Of a DNA stretch of 64,000 nucleotides, positions 25,338 through 34,447 are shown one piece after another. How positions within the stretch are numbered: position 1 is the first letter of the stretch; each line of letters begins with the position of its first letter. Source of the DNA: Modicisalibacter coralii. GTDB taxonomy: Bacteria; Pseudomonadota; Gammaproteobacteria; Pseudomonadales; Halomonadaceae. Position numbers and translations under genes: made by a program. The stretch is from positions 1 to 64,000 of the forward strand of contig NZ_QWBW01000024.1 of the NCBI RefSeq assembly GCF_004117855.1, in the 5' to 3' direction. Below the pieces are notes generated by a model, which worked only from the letters and a program-made list of their open reading frames with translations, had not been told where the DNA came from and ran no database searches.

Positions 25338-26195
25338 CTATCGTCCTGTCGACGTGCGGCGATCGAAGCGCGCGAAGAGCTGCCCCGCCTCGCCGGCCAC
25401 CTCGTCCTGATAGTAGAGGCTGGCCAGCTCGAAGTCGGCGGGCTCGGGCAGCGCCTTGCCCTCCACCAGCCCCTGATAGCGTTCGCCGCCGATCAGGCGC
25501 AGGCGCAGGGTCAGAAACAGGCTGTCGACGATCGCCTCGCGCAGCATTACCCCGAACGACCAGGGGCCGGCCACCGAGTAGAGGCGCCGGTAGCCCAGCC
25601 GACCGAGGTGCCGCACCACCTCGCGACCGTCCAGCTCGCGCGGCGCGCTGTCGGCGTGGGGCTCCGCCTGCAGGGCGACGATCTCGCCGCCCTGGTCGGC
25701 GAGGCGCGCGCGGGCTTCGGGCGTGACCCGGCTCGCCGGGGCGAACAGCCATACACGCCGGCCCTGGGCACGCAGCGTTTCCGGCAGGGTGACATCGAGG
25801 GTGTTGCTGAGGATCGCCACGTCGGGCTGTGCGCGCATCCCCTGTTCGCGTCGCCAGGCGTGGAGATCGGCAAAGGCGGGGTCGTCGGCGAGCGGCAGTG
25901 GCGCCTGGGCGTGCCCCGCGGCGAGTTGACGGAAGTAGCGTCCGCCGATCAGCAGCACGTCGGCGCGGGCGGCGAGTTCCTGGTAGAGCCGCCAGTCGTC
26001 GGCATTGGCGACGGTCGCCGGCACCCGGTCCTGACCGGCGTCGTCTTCCACGGCCACCCGGCCGTCGAGGCTGGTGACGAAGTTGCTGTAGACGAAGGGC
26101 GTGTCGGACGCCGCGTCGCCCAGCGGGACGTCGAGATAGAGGCCCTGCAGGTCGTGGGCCGCGGCAGTCTGGGGGTAGAGCTGGAGCAGGGGCAT
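25338..26195 (-). CDS. RibD C-terminal domain (pyrimidine reductase-like) protein
   Basis: A 285-residue protein with the dihydrofolate-reductase-like fold of the RibD reductase domain. VYSNFVTSLDGRVAVED matches the family NxAxSLDG motif, ARADVLLIGGRYFRQ the nucleotide loop, and LGRLGYRRLYSVAGPWSFGVMLR the C-terminal GG/G-rich segment. There is no deaminase domain, so it is the stand-alone reductase type; substrate uncertain (riboflavin intermediate or another pyrimidine/pterin). It is divergent from the ATP-grasp gene by 251 bp. Confidence 0.82.
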   Translation of the reverse strand: MPLLQLYPQTAAAHDLQGLYLDVPLGDAASDTPFVYSNFVTSLDGRVAVEDDAGQDRVPATVANADDWRLYQELAARADVLLIGGRYFRQLAAGHAQAPLPLADDPAFADLHAWRREQGMRAQPDVAILSNTLDVTLPETLRAQGRRVWLFAPASRVTPEARARLADQGGEIVALQAEPHADSAPRELDGREVVRHLGRLGYRRLYSVAGPWSFGVMLREAIVDSLFLTLRLRLIGGERYQGLVEGKALPEPADFELASLYYQDEVAGEAGQLFARFDRRTSTGR

Positions 26196-26446
26196 GGTCG
26201 CGCCTCGATCGGCCTCGCGCCGGTCACGGTGGCAATGTCCGGCGTGTCACGGTTTTGCCCCCGCCTTCGGCGAGAGCGGCTATTCTGAGAGCAGCGTTTG
26301 TGAATAACGTGGCTTCAACGTTGTACGGCGGCAAGCGGCCGGTCGACGAGGCGAGCGTCGGCCGGCACCCGCTGCCGGCGATGGTCTGCCCCTTCCTCAC
26401 CCGCTCGCCAGCGTGGCAGGCCCGATGGGCCGCCAGGGAGGCTGCC

Positions 26447-27748
26447 ATGGGCCAGCGCAACATCTTCGTCGTCGGACTCAACGACTTCAACCGCCTGCGC
26501 CTGGAAAAGCTGCGCGGCGCGCAGGACTACCGCTTCCACGGGGTCATCGAGCCCGCCGAGGTCTACGATACCGAGGTCTTCCCCATCGAGGACATGCTGG
26601 CGCGTGCCGAGGCCGCGCTGCGCGACTTCGATGGCTCGGTCGATGCCATCGTCGGCTACATGGACTTCCCGGTGTCGACCATGCTGCCGCTGCTCTGCGG
26701 GCGATTCGGCACCCGCACGCCGAGCCTCGAGAGCCTGCTCAAGTGCGAGCACAAGTACTGGAGCCGGCTGGCCCAGCGCGAGGTGATCGGCAACTACATT
26801 CCACGCTTCACCGCCTTCGATCCCTTCGATGACGAGGCGCTGTCGAAGATCGGCCAGGCGGGGCTCTACTTCCCGTTCTTCGTCAAGCCGATCAAGTCGT
26901 CGGGGTCGCGGCTGGGCTTTCGCATCGACAGCCCCGAGGACTTCATCATGGCGACCGGACGCCTGCGCGACGAGATCGGGCTGATTTCCGAGCCCTTCAA
27001 CTTCGTCCTCGATCAGGCCGATCTGCCCGAGGCGGTACGCGCCGTGGACGGCGGTCACTGCATGGCGGAGGAAATCATCGGCGGCTGGCAGTGCACCGTG
27101 GAGGGCTACGTCTTCGAGGGCGAGGTGGTGCCCTACGGCATCGTCGACTCGATCCGTTACCCGCAGGTGCTGAGCTTCTTCTACTACCGCTATCCCTCGC
27201 GGCTGCCGGCGCCCATCCAGGCCAGGATGGAGGCGCTGACGCGCACGGTCATGACCCACATCGGCTACGACAACGCCGCCTTCAACGTCGAGTTCTTCTG
27301 GGACGAGATCCAGAACCGGGTATGGTTGCTGGAGATCAATACGCGCATCTCGCAATCGCACTGCGACCTGTTCGAGAAGGTCGACGGTGTCAGCCACCAG
27401 CAGGTCACCGTCGATCTGGCGCTGGGCCAGCGTCCCGACATGCCCCACCGCCAGGGCGAGTACGCGGTGGCCGGCAAGTTCTTCTACCGGGTGTTCTTCG
27501 TCGACGCCACGGTGGTGCGCGTCCCCGATCCCGACGAGATCGCCGCCCTCGAGGCGCGCTTCCCCGGCACGCATATCGAGTTGCAGGTCACGCCGGGCAT
27601 GCGCCTGTCGGACATGCCCGAGCAGGACAGCTACAGCTTCGCGCTGGCGCTGATCTGGATGGGCGCGGACAGCGACGAGGCGCTGGAAGCCAACTACACC
27701 CGGCTCGCCGAGGGGCTGACGTTCGAGTTCGCCGACATCATCGGCTGA
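26447..27748 (+). CDS. ATP-grasp domain protein
   Basis: A 433-residue ATP-grasp ligase-like enzyme. The N-terminal pre-ATP-grasp domain has FVVGLNDFNRLRLEKL, GYMDFPVST and TPSLESLLKCEHKYWSRL, the central part FPFFVKPIKSSGSRLG (ATP-binding lysine) and the C-terminal WLLEINTRISQSH (metal-binding Glu and Asn). Members form amide or thioester bonds with ATP; the substrate is not deducible. GGGAGG precedes ATG 26447; a longer upstream frame has no support. It is 47 bp from the CocE/NonD hydrolase and probably cotranscribed with it. Confidence 0.85.
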   Translation: MGQRNIFVVGLNDFNRLRLEKLRGAQDYRFHGVIEPAEVYDTEVFPIEDMLARAEAALRDFDGSVDAIVGYMDFPVSTMLPLLCGRFGTRTPSLESLLKCEHKYWSRLAQREVIGNYIPRFTAFDPFDDEALSKIGQAGLYFPFFVKPIKSSGSRLGFRIDSPEDFIMATGRLRDEIGLISEPFNFVLDQADLPEAVRAVDGGHCMAEEIIGGWQCTVEGYVFEGEVVPYGIVDSIRYPQVLSFFYYRYPSRLPAPIQARMEALTRTVMTHIGYDNAAFNVEFFWDEIQNRVWLLEINTRISQSHCDLFEKVDGVSHQQVTVDLALGQRPDMPHRQGEYAVAGKFFYRVFFVDATVVRVPDPDEIAALEARFPGTHIELQVTPGMRLSDMPEQDSYSFALALIWMGADSDEALEANYTRLAEGLTFEFADIIG

Positions 27749-27795
27749 GGCCCGAGACGGATGACAATGACACCACGCAGAGAAAGGGGTAGGCC

Positions 27796-29838
27796 ATGCG
27801 CATCGTCGAGACGTTCCCGCGCCCGGTTCACGAGGAGGAGACCTGGATCACCCTGCAGGATGGTTGCCGGCTGGCGGTGCGTATCTGGCGACCGATGGAC
27901 GCCGAGCGCCACCCGGTGCCGGCGATTCTCGAGTACCTGCCCTATCGCAAGCGCGACCTGACCGCGACTCGCGACGCCCAGACCCATCCTTACTGGGCGG
28001 GTCACGGCTACGCCGGGGTGCGGGTGGACATCCGCGGCAGCGGGGAGTCGGATGGCGTGCTCACCGACGAATACCTGCAGCAGGAGCTCGACGATGGCGT
28101 CGAGGTGCTGCGCTGGATCGGCGAGCAGCCGTGGTGCACGGGCGACATCGGCATGGTGGGCATCTCCTGGGGCGGCTTCAACGGCCTGCAGATCGCCGCC
28201 CTGCAGCCCCCCGAGCTCAAGGCGGTGATCACCCTGTGCTCGACCGACGACCGCTATGCCGACGATGTCCATCACATGGGCGGCTGTCTGCTCGGCGACA
28301 ACCTGTCCTGGGCCTCGACGATGTTCGACGGCAACGCCTGTCCGCCGGATCCGGCGCTGGTCGGCGAGCGCTGGCGCGAAATGTGGCGGGAACGCCTCGA
28401 GGGCAGCGGGCTGTGGCTGGCCACCTGGCTGGCTCATCAGCGTCGCGACGACTACTGGAAGCATGGCTCGGTGTGCGAGGATTTCTCGCGCATCCAGTGC
28501 CCGGTCTACGCCATCAGCGGCTGGGCCGACGGTTACTGCAACGCGGTGTTCCGGCTGCTCGACGGCCTCTCGGTGCCGCGCAAGGGGCTGGTCGGGCCCT
28601 GGGCGCACAAGTACCCGCACCTCGGCGTGCCCGGGCCGGCGATCGGCTTCCTGCAGGAGGCGCTGCGCTGGTGGGATCACTGGCTGAAGGGCGAGGACAC
28701 CGGGATCATGGACGAGCCGATGCTGCGCGTGTGGATGCAGGAGTCGGTACCGCCGTCGGCGCGCTACGACGTGCGCCCCGGGCGCTGGGTCAGCGAGCCC
28801 GTGTGGCCCTCGCCGCGCATCGTGCCGACGCCGTTTCGCCTGACCAGCGGCCACGACCTGGTGCCCGAGGTGGCGTGGATCGGCGCCGACAGCGCCCTCG
28901 GCGACGTGCCCTTGTCCATCCGCTCGCCGCTGTTCGTCGGCCTGTATGCCGGCAAGTGGTGCTCCTACAATGCGCCGCCCGACCTGCCCCACGACCAGCG
29001 CGACGAGGATGGCGGTGCCTTGATCTTCCAGACCGCGCCGCTCGAGAAACCGCTGGAGATCTGCGGCCAGCCGGTGGTGGAGCTCGACCTGGAGGCCGAT
29101 CAGCCGGTGGCGATGGTCGCGCTGCGGCTGATCGACGTCGGCGAGGACGACAAGGCGACGCGGGTGTCCTACGGCCTGCTCAACCTGACGCACCGCGACA
29201 GCGACGAGTTCCCCGAGCCGCTGGAGCCGGGGCGGCGCTACCGGGTGCGCGTGCCGCTCAAGCACATCGCCCAGCAGTTCCCCGTGGGGCATGCGATCCG
29301 CCTGTCGCTGTCGACGAGTTACTGGCCGCTGGCCTGGCCGGCACCGACTCCGGCCAGGGTGACCCTGCATCCCGCCGAGTGTCGGCTGGTTCTGCCGTGT
29401 CGCGAGCCGCAACCCGCGGAGGAGGCGGCGCTGCCCGCCTTCGCCGAGCCCGAGGGGGCGCCGCCGCTACCCCGCACGCTGATCCAGCCCAGCCAGGAAG
29501 CCTGGCGGGTGATCCGCGACCTGGGCAACGACCGCACCACCCTGGAAGTGGTCAACGACGAGGGCGTCTACCGGCTCGACGACATCGACCTCGAACTCGC
29601 GGTGCGCGTCACCGAGCGTTACAGCTACGCCTACGGCAACTACGACAGCCTCAGCGGCTGGACCGAGTGGCAGCGCAGCTTCACGCGCGGCGATTGGCAG
29701 GTGCGCACCGTGGCCCGCACGCTGATGACCGCCGATCGCGACGGCTTTCGCCTGCGTGCCACCCTGGATGCCTACGAGGGCGAGAGCCGGGTGTTCGCCA
29801 AGACCTGGGACGAGACCATCCCGCGCGATCTGGTGTGA
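27796..29838 (+). CDS. CocE/NonD family hydrolase
   Basis: A 680-residue serine hydrolase of the CocE/NonD (X-prolyl dipeptidyl-peptidase-like) family. The alpha/beta-hydrolase core has DIRGSGESDG and the nucleophile elbow GISWGGFNG (Ser124), and the helical cap follows. The C-terminal jelly-roll domain has VGHAIRLSLSTSYWPLAWPA. The last 120 residues form an extra domain beyond the usual family length (about 550). No signal peptide, so cytoplasmic. Pairing with an ATP-grasp enzyme suggests opposite reactions on the same amide or ester; inference. The stop lies 3 bp from the convergent PepSY gene. Confidence 0.87.
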   Translation: MRIVETFPRPVHEEETWITLQDGCRLAVRIWRPMDAERHPVPAILEYLPYRKRDLTATRDAQTHPYWAGHGYAGVRVDIRGSGESDGVLTDEYLQQELDDGVEVLRWIGEQPWCTGDIGMVGISWGGFNGLQIAALQPPELKAVITLCSTDDRYADDVHHMGGCLLGDNLSWASTMFDGNACPPDPALVGERWREMWRERLEGSGLWLATWLAHQRRDDYWKHGSVCEDFSRIQCPVYAISGWADGYCNAVFRLLDGLSVPRKGLVGPWAHKYPHLGVPGPAIGFLQEALRWWDHWLKGEDTGIMDEPMLRVWMQESVPPSARYDVRPGRWVSEPVWPSPRIVPTPFRLTSGHDLVPEVAWIGADSALGDVPLSIRSPLFVGLYAGKWCSYNAPPDLPHDQRDEDGGALIFQTAPLEKPLEICGQPVVELDLEADQPVAMVALRLIDVGEDDKATRVSYGLLNLTHRDSDEFPEPLEPGRRYRVRVPLKHIAQQFPVGHAIRLSLSTSYWPLAWPAPTPARVTLHPAECRLVLPCREPQPAEEAALPAFAEPEGAPPLPRTLIQPSQEAWRVIRDLGNDRTTLEVVNDEGVYRLDDIDLELAVRVTERYSYAYGNYDSLSGWTEWQRSFTRGDWQVRTVARTLMTADRDGFRLRATLDAYEGESRVFAKTWDETIPRDLV

Positions 29839-29841
29839 GCC

Positions 29842-31200
29842 TCAGGCGAGGGCGGTGCGTTGTGCGACACGGCGGCGCCACAGGGCGTCGACGAGGGCCA
29901 TGATCACCAGCGAGGCGCCCACCAGCGGAAAGATCACGCCGCCGATCGCCAGCAGGACGAGCACGCCGCGCAGCCGGCGTGGGTCACGCGGTTCGGGGGG
30001 CACGCCGAGACGCCCGGTGGGGCGTCGCTTCCACCACATCACCGCCGACGACACGCAGAGCATGACGATGCCGGCGCAGGCCAGCGCCAGGATCAGCTTG
30101 TTGGCCAGGCCGTATTGCTGGCCCAGATGGACGTTGATGCCCCACTCCAGGCCGCGCCCCAGCGGGCCGTAGTCGGCATAGCCCATGTCGAGCAGCGGCC
30201 GGCCGCTGTACTGGTCGAGATGCACCACGCGCTGGCGGCTGAGGTCGTCGGGATACGCCGAGCCGGTATACACGCCGCCGGGCCCGTCGGGCAGGTTGAC
30301 GGCGAAACCCGGTGCCAGGCCCCGCTCGCGGAAGATCGCCACGGCGGCGTCGAGGCCGATCGGCGCTGCGCCGCGGGCGTCCCCCGCGGATTCCGGCAGG
30401 CGCGCCTGCTCCAGTGACCAGTTGGTGGTCTCGCGGTCGGCGAGACGCGCATCGGACATCGGTACGTCGACGCGCACACCATCGGGATAGCCGTAGTTGT
30501 GCCCGTTGGCGAGTTCGTTGACCTTGGTCCCCCAGAGCGTCGACCAGGGCATGCCGGTGATCGCCAGGAACAGGATGAACCCGCCGACGAAGAGCCCGGT
30601 GACGGCGTGCAGGTCGCGCCAGAAGACGCGCTTGGCCGGGCGGGCGCGCACCGTCACCACGCCGTCGCGCCGGCCGCGTGGCCACCATAGGTAGAGGCCG
30701 GTGAGCACCAGCAGGATCGCCCAGCCGGCGGCCAGCTCGATGAGCAGGCTGGCGGCGCTGCCGAAATAGCTGAGGCTGTGCAGGTGGCGGATGGTCCACA
30801 TCAGGCTGCCGCGGTAGGGCAGGCTGCCGGTGACCTCGCCGCTGTACGGATCGACGTACACCGCGTGGCGGGTGCCGTCGGCGGCTCGCACGTCCACCTC
30901 GCTGGCCAGGTCCGAGCGCGGCGCGGGCACGAAGCGCAGCGCCTCGCCGGGCCGGCTGGCCAGTGCCGCCGCCACCTGGCGGTGCGGTGCCAGGGTCGGG
31001 CCGGACTGCGCGGTGACCGTGAGCGTATCGGCGTGCCACCAGCGGTCGATGTCGTCGTGGAACAGATACAGCGCGCCGGTGATGGCCAGCGAGATCAGCC
31101 AGGGAATGACCAGCAGGCCGGCGTAGAAATGCCAGCGCCAGACGGCGCGGTACCAGTCATTGGCCGCGCGGCGGGCGCGGGTGTTTGCACTCTCGGTCAT
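29842..31200 (-). CDS. PepSY-associated TM domain membrane protein
   Basis: A 452-residue inner-membrane protein with four or five transmembrane segments. WYRAVWRWHFYAGLLVIPWL and the HSLSYFGS and WWPR motifs mark the PepSY-TM family, which often accompanies TonB receptors and ferrisiderophore or copper handling. Periplasmic PepSY-type segments (VYVDPYSGEVTGSLP, VVHLDQYSGRPLL) are visible. I start at ATG 31200 (MTESANTR), with CAGGA upstream, not at the 12-codon extension. The DUF2946 gene lies upstream on the same strand. Confidence 0.9.
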   Translation of the reverse strand: MTESANTRARRAANDWYRAVWRWHFYAGLLVIPWLISLAITGALYLFHDDIDRWWHADTLTVTAQSGPTLAPHRQVAAALASRPGEALRFVPAPRSDLASEVDVRAADGTRHAVYVDPYSGEVTGSLPYRGSLMWTIRHLHSLSYFGSAASLLIELAAGWAILLVLTGLYLWWPRGRRDGVVTVRARPAKRVFWRDLHAVTGLFVGGFILFLAITGMPWSTLWGTKVNELANGHNYGYPDGVRVDVPMSDARLADRETTNWSLEQARLPESAGDARGAAPIGLDAAVAIFRERGLAPGFAVNLPDGPGGVYTGSAYPDDLSRQRVVHLDQYSGRPLLDMGYADYGPLGRGLEWGINVHLGQQYGLANKLILALACAGIVMLCVSSAVMWWKRRPTGRLGVPPEPRDPRRLRGVLVLLAIGGVIFPLVGASLVIMALVDALWRRRVAQRTALA

Positions 31201-31308
31201 GGGTGTCCTGAAAGGTCGAGCGATGGGGCGTGTCACACGTCATCGGCGCCACCGGTCCGCGGGTAGGCGGGCCGGGCGGCGTCGAGCGTGCGGCGATGCG
31301 GACGAGGG

Positions 31309-31692
31309 TCAGGCGAGAGCGATCGGTGGGGCACGGGGTGGCGCGTGAGCGGCAAGCGCGGGTGTGGCGTGGGCAACACGCGGTGCCCCGGCCGGCTGGT
31401 CGAGCGGCGCCAAGGACGCCGTGGCGGCGGGTGGCAGGGCGACATCGAGCACCGGGCAGTGCTGGAACAGCGTGCAGTAGCCGCACGCATCGTGCCAAGC
31501 GAACACGCCGGCCGGGTGGTCGGCGATCCGCGCTTCGTGGGCCGTGGCGATGCCTCTCGGCGCGTCCCCATGCGTGGCGTGGGCCGCGCCACTGAGCTGG
31601 CCGATCAAGGGCCCGAACACGACCAGCAGCATCGCCAGCAGCGCGCAGCTGGCGGCCTGGCGCAGGGCATGGGGCGGGCGGGATACAGCCAT
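31309..31692 (-). CDS. DUF2946 family protein
   Basis: A 127-residue protein with an N-terminal hydrophobic signal segment (about 12-36) and the DUF2946 motif ACGYCTLFQHCPVL: paired cysteines and a histidine, likely to bind metal in the periplasm. The remainder is Ala/Pro/His-rich. Family members are frequent beside copper and TonB/PepSY genes. It lies 108 bp before the PepSY gene and probably shares its transcript. Confidence 0.8.
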   Translation of the reverse strand: MAVSRPPHALRQAASCALLAMLLVVFGPLIGQLSGAAHATHGDAPRGIATAHEARIADHPAGVFAWHDACGYCTLFQHCPVLDVALPPAATASLAPLDQPAGAPRVAHATPALAAHAPPRAPPIALA

Positions 31693-31823
31693 GGCGGCGC
31701 GGCTCTACGGGTTCGTGACGCGCCAAGCATGCCTGAACCGGCCCCGCTGGCCAGTGACGTCTTGTCGCAGCGACCCCGTGCGAGGCGAGGGCGTCACCGC
31801 GGCGGGTGATGGCGCCGCGATCG

Positions 31824-32003
31824 TCAGTGCAGTCGGTCGCACAGGGCGCGATTGGCCTGCAGGGCCTCCGGGTAGGTCGGATAGCGGTCGAGTTCCCGGA
31901 CCTTGCCGCCGGTGGTTTCCAGCAGCAGCCAGTAGTCGGGTTGCTTGAGCTGCTTGCCCGGGCCGAGGTTGGCCGGAGCGATCTTGAAGCTGCGAAGCGC
32001 CAT
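31824..32003 (-). CDS. Small hypothetical protein
   Basis: A 59-residue soluble protein, MALRSFKIAPANLGPG onward, ending NRALCDRLH. ATG 32003 is preceded by GGAGG at seven bases, which decides against the ATG four codons upstream. No motif recognised and no membrane segment. Similar short proteins are usual between metal genes and membrane genes, but no function is proposed. Confidence 0.6.
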   Translation of the reverse strand: MALRSFKIAPANLGPGKQLKQPDYWLLLETTGGKVRELDRYPTYPEALQANRALCDRLH

Positions 32004-32289
32004 GACTGCCTCCATCGGTTACATAAAAACACAAAACAAGCATGGAAGAGTGACATGCCGCGGGAAACGCGGTTTTCGTCGTGAATTCGACCGTCAACCG
32101 CCTGAGGCGGATGCGCGAAGGCGGGGTGGGAACGCCATGCCGTGGGGTATGACGAATGTTCCTGGCGAGCGTCTCCCGACAGGGCGTGACGGGTTCGTCG
32201 GGTACCTCCTGCGAATGACGGGCGGGATAGATTGCCGTGACCCCGGGAGGATGGCATACAGACAGGACGGATCCGGAAAGGGAAGCGTC

Positions 32290-32756
32290 ATGATCGAACG
32301 CTGGTTATGCCGCAGTCGCCTGATGATCCATGTCACCGTGGTGCTGGCCATGCTGGCGGCACTGATTCTCTATGTACTGGCCTGCCTTAGCCTGCTGCAG
32401 ACCCTCTGGGCGTTGATCGCGGGGGGGGCGCCTGGCAGGCCGAGGCGATCAAGGCCAGCGCGGTGGGATTGCTCAAGATGATGGATCTGCTGCTGATCGC
32501 GGCGAGCTTCCAGATCATGGCCCACGGCATGTACCGGCTGTTTCTGCGCACCGACTTCGAGAGCGAGGGCCCGCTGCAGGTGGCCAGTTTCAAGGAGCTC
32601 AAGCACTCGCTGGTCGCCGTCGCCGCCATCGTGCTGGTGATCCTGTTCGTCGAGAATGCCGTGAAACTGGGCCCGGGGCGGCCGATTCTGGAACTGGGCG
32701 CGGCCATCGCCCTGGTCATCGCCGCCGTGGGCTGGGCGTTTCGCGAGCGCCGTTAA
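32290..32756 (+). pseudogene. yqhA: YqhA-like (UPF0114) membrane protein, frameshifted at a G8 tract
   Basis: Two frames together give a complete YqhA-like protein of about 155 residues. The first (ATG 32290, GGAAAGGGAAG before it) reads IERWLCRSRLMIHVTVVLA and a hydrophobic segment up to WALIAGG; the second continues AWQAEAIKASAVGLLKMMDL, with two more membrane segments and FKELKHSLVAV. The break is a run of eight Gs at 32421-32428. Adding one G, or removing two, restores one frame. This may be an assembly or true indel, or a slippage-prone tract. If not corrected, the first frame ends about 19 residues later without a membrane domain. Confidence 0.7.
32421..32428. repeat. G8 homopolymer inside the yqhA-like gene
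   Basis: The eight-G run marks the change of reading frame. In a GC-rich genome runs of seven or more Gs are still rare inside genes. Confidence 0.8.
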
Positions 32757-32866
32757 GCCCGATGCGTGCTGATGGGAGAGGCGCCGGGTACTGCGGCGAA
32801 ATACCGCGCCCCTGGCCGACGCCGGCCGCTTGTCCGGGCGCGCCGACCGACATAGGCTTTCGCCTC

Positions 32867-33208
32867 ATGACGACCTCTCGTTCCTTCATGCTGATGCTCG
32901 GTATCCCGGTGGCCTTCCTGTCGGTCCTGGCCGCGGCAATTTTCGGTGGCCAGGTCATCGCCGACCACAACCGGGACAGCACGATCCAGCAGGCCATCGC
33001 CAGCCGGCTCGATACCGCGAGCCCGGTCGAGCTGCTGAAGCTACAGGAAGTGCAGTACGGCTATGGCGTCTGCGGCCTTTACCGCACGGCCGATGCGGAC
33101 CAGGGTGTCGCGTCCTTCTTTTACAACACCGTCAACGACCGCCTCACGCTGGACGTCAAGTCGGACGACTTTCAGTCGTACTGCAATCTGGCCAATCTCT
33201 GCTCCTGA
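32867..33208 (+). CDS. Hypothetical membrane-anchored protein
   Basis: A 113-residue protein. MTTSRSFMLMLGIPVAFLSV opens an N-terminal signal or anchor segment (residues 8-29), followed by a soluble domain with three cysteines (YGVCGLYR, SYCNLANLCS). A periplasmic location is likely. Family not recognised. It precedes the PCuAC/Sco copper pair on the same strand but with no obvious coupling. Confidence 0.6.
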   Translation: MTTSRSFMLMLGIPVAFLSVLAAAIFGGQVIADHNRDSTIQQAIASRLDTASPVELLKLQEVQYGYGVCGLYRTADADQGVASFFYNTVNDRLTLDVKSDDFQSYCNLANLCS

Positions 33209-33295
33209 TGACCGCCGCGGCGCGACTCGAGCCAATGGCCAGGCACCGAACGCCCGGGGCGTGAGTCCGTCGCATCTCGCGTGGAGAGTATCAGG

Positions 33296-33763
33296 ATGCT
33301 GAATCGACATCATCGGGGGCGATCGCGACGCATCCCGCTTCGCCTGGCGTGGGGGCTGCTGGCCGTGTGGATCCTGGCGGGCATCGCCCAGGCCGACGAC
33401 CAGACGGTCACCCAGGCCCGACTGAGCCTGCTGCCCGGCGACATGCCCGGGGCCGGTTACTTCGAGCTGCACAATGGCGGTGACGCGCCCGTGACGCTGG
33501 TGGGTGCCTCCAGCGATGCCTTCAAGAGTGTCGCGTTGCATCGCAGCATGAGCCGGGACGGCATGGCCAGCATGCACGCGGTGCCGCGTATCGAGATCGC
33601 GCCCGGCGAGACGCTCGAGTTCGCGCCCAAGGGCTACCATCTCATGTTCATGAAGCGTTCCCGGTCGCTCTCTGTGGGCGATAAAGTCGAGGTGACGCTC
33701 GAGTTTGCTGGAGAAAAGGCGCTTCCCGTCATGTTTGACGTGGTCTCACCCGTGTCGATGTAG
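33296..33763 (+). CDS. PCuAC family periplasmic copper chaperone
   Basis: A 155-residue secreted copper chaperone of the DUF461/PCuAC type. A basic signal peptide (about 1-33, RLAWGLLAVWILAGIAQA) is followed by the cupredoxin-like domain, with GAGYFELHNGGD and the copper motif: His in VALHRSM, Met in SMHAV, then 21 residues to HLM. The usual HM pair reads HR here. It delivers Cu(I) for cytochrome oxidase assembly in relatives. It starts at ATG 33296, after GGAG, and the Sco gene follows by 22 bp. Confidence 0.88.
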   Translation: MLNRHHRGRSRRIPLRLAWGLLAVWILAGIAQADDQTVTQARLSLLPGDMPGAGYFELHNGGDAPVTLVGASSDAFKSVALHRSMSRDGMASMHAVPRIEIAPGETLEFAPKGYHLMFMKRSRSLSVGDKVEVTLEFAGEKALPVMFDVVSPVSM

Positions 33764-33785
33764 CCAGACTTTCCGGAATCCTGTC

Positions 33786-34364
33786 ATGTACAAGTGCTTT
33801 CTTCCACTGCTGGCCTCGCTGTGGCTGGCCGGATGCAGTGACACCAACTGGCGCACCACGGACGTTTCCGAGGTCATGCCGGAACTCGATTTCGACCTCG
33901 TCGACGAGAACGGCCACGAGGTGAGCGCCGAGGATTATCGCGGCAAGACCACGGTCCTCTACTTCGGCTACACCCACTGCCCCGATGTCTGCCCGATAAC
34001 CCTGGCGGGACTCGCGGCGGCGCTCAGGAAATTCGATGAGCCACTGCGCGACGACATCCAGGTACTGTTCGTCTCGGTCGACCCGGCGCGCGACACCCCC
34101 GCCATCCTGAAGCGTTACACGGACGTCTTCGGTCCGCAGTTCATCGGCCTGACGGGCGACATCGCCCAGATCGATGCACTGACCAACCGCTACCGCATCG
34201 CCTACGAGTACGGCGACAAGGATTCGGCGGGCAACTACGACGTCAGCCATTCCAGCGCCGTCTTCGCCTTCGACCCGCGGGGCGAGGCGCGCCTGCTGAT
34301 TCGCGACAGCGACCCCCAGGCCAATGTCGTCGCCGACCTACGCCGGCTGACCGAAAAGGGCTAA
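33786..34364 (+). CDS. Sco1/SenC family copper-binding lipoprotein
   Basis: A 192-residue thioredoxin-fold copper protein. The signal FLPLLASLWLAGC has a lipobox (LAGC), so the protein is membrane-anchored in the periplasm. YFGYTHCPDVCPITL supplies the CxxxC copper site and YDVSHSSAVFAFD the third ligand His. Sco proteins metallate CuA of cytochrome c oxidase. ATG 33786 is chosen because it gives the signal peptide. With PCuAC it forms the usual copper-delivery pair. Confidence 0.9.
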   Translation: MYKCFLPLLASLWLAGCSDTNWRTTDVSEVMPELDFDLVDENGHEVSAEDYRGKTTVLYFGYTHCPDVCPITLAGLAAALRKFDEPLRDDIQVLFVSVDPARDTPAILKRYTDVFGPQFIGLTGDIAQIDALTNRYRIAYEYGDKDSAGNYDVSHSSAVFAFDPRGEARLLIRDSDPQANVVADLRRLTEKG

Positions 34365-34447
34365 GCTCCAGGAACGTCCGGCGGCCATCGCGGCTCCGGA
34401 CCCCGTTCTCGACGATCGCGTGATCGTCAGGCTTCAGGAGCGTTGGC

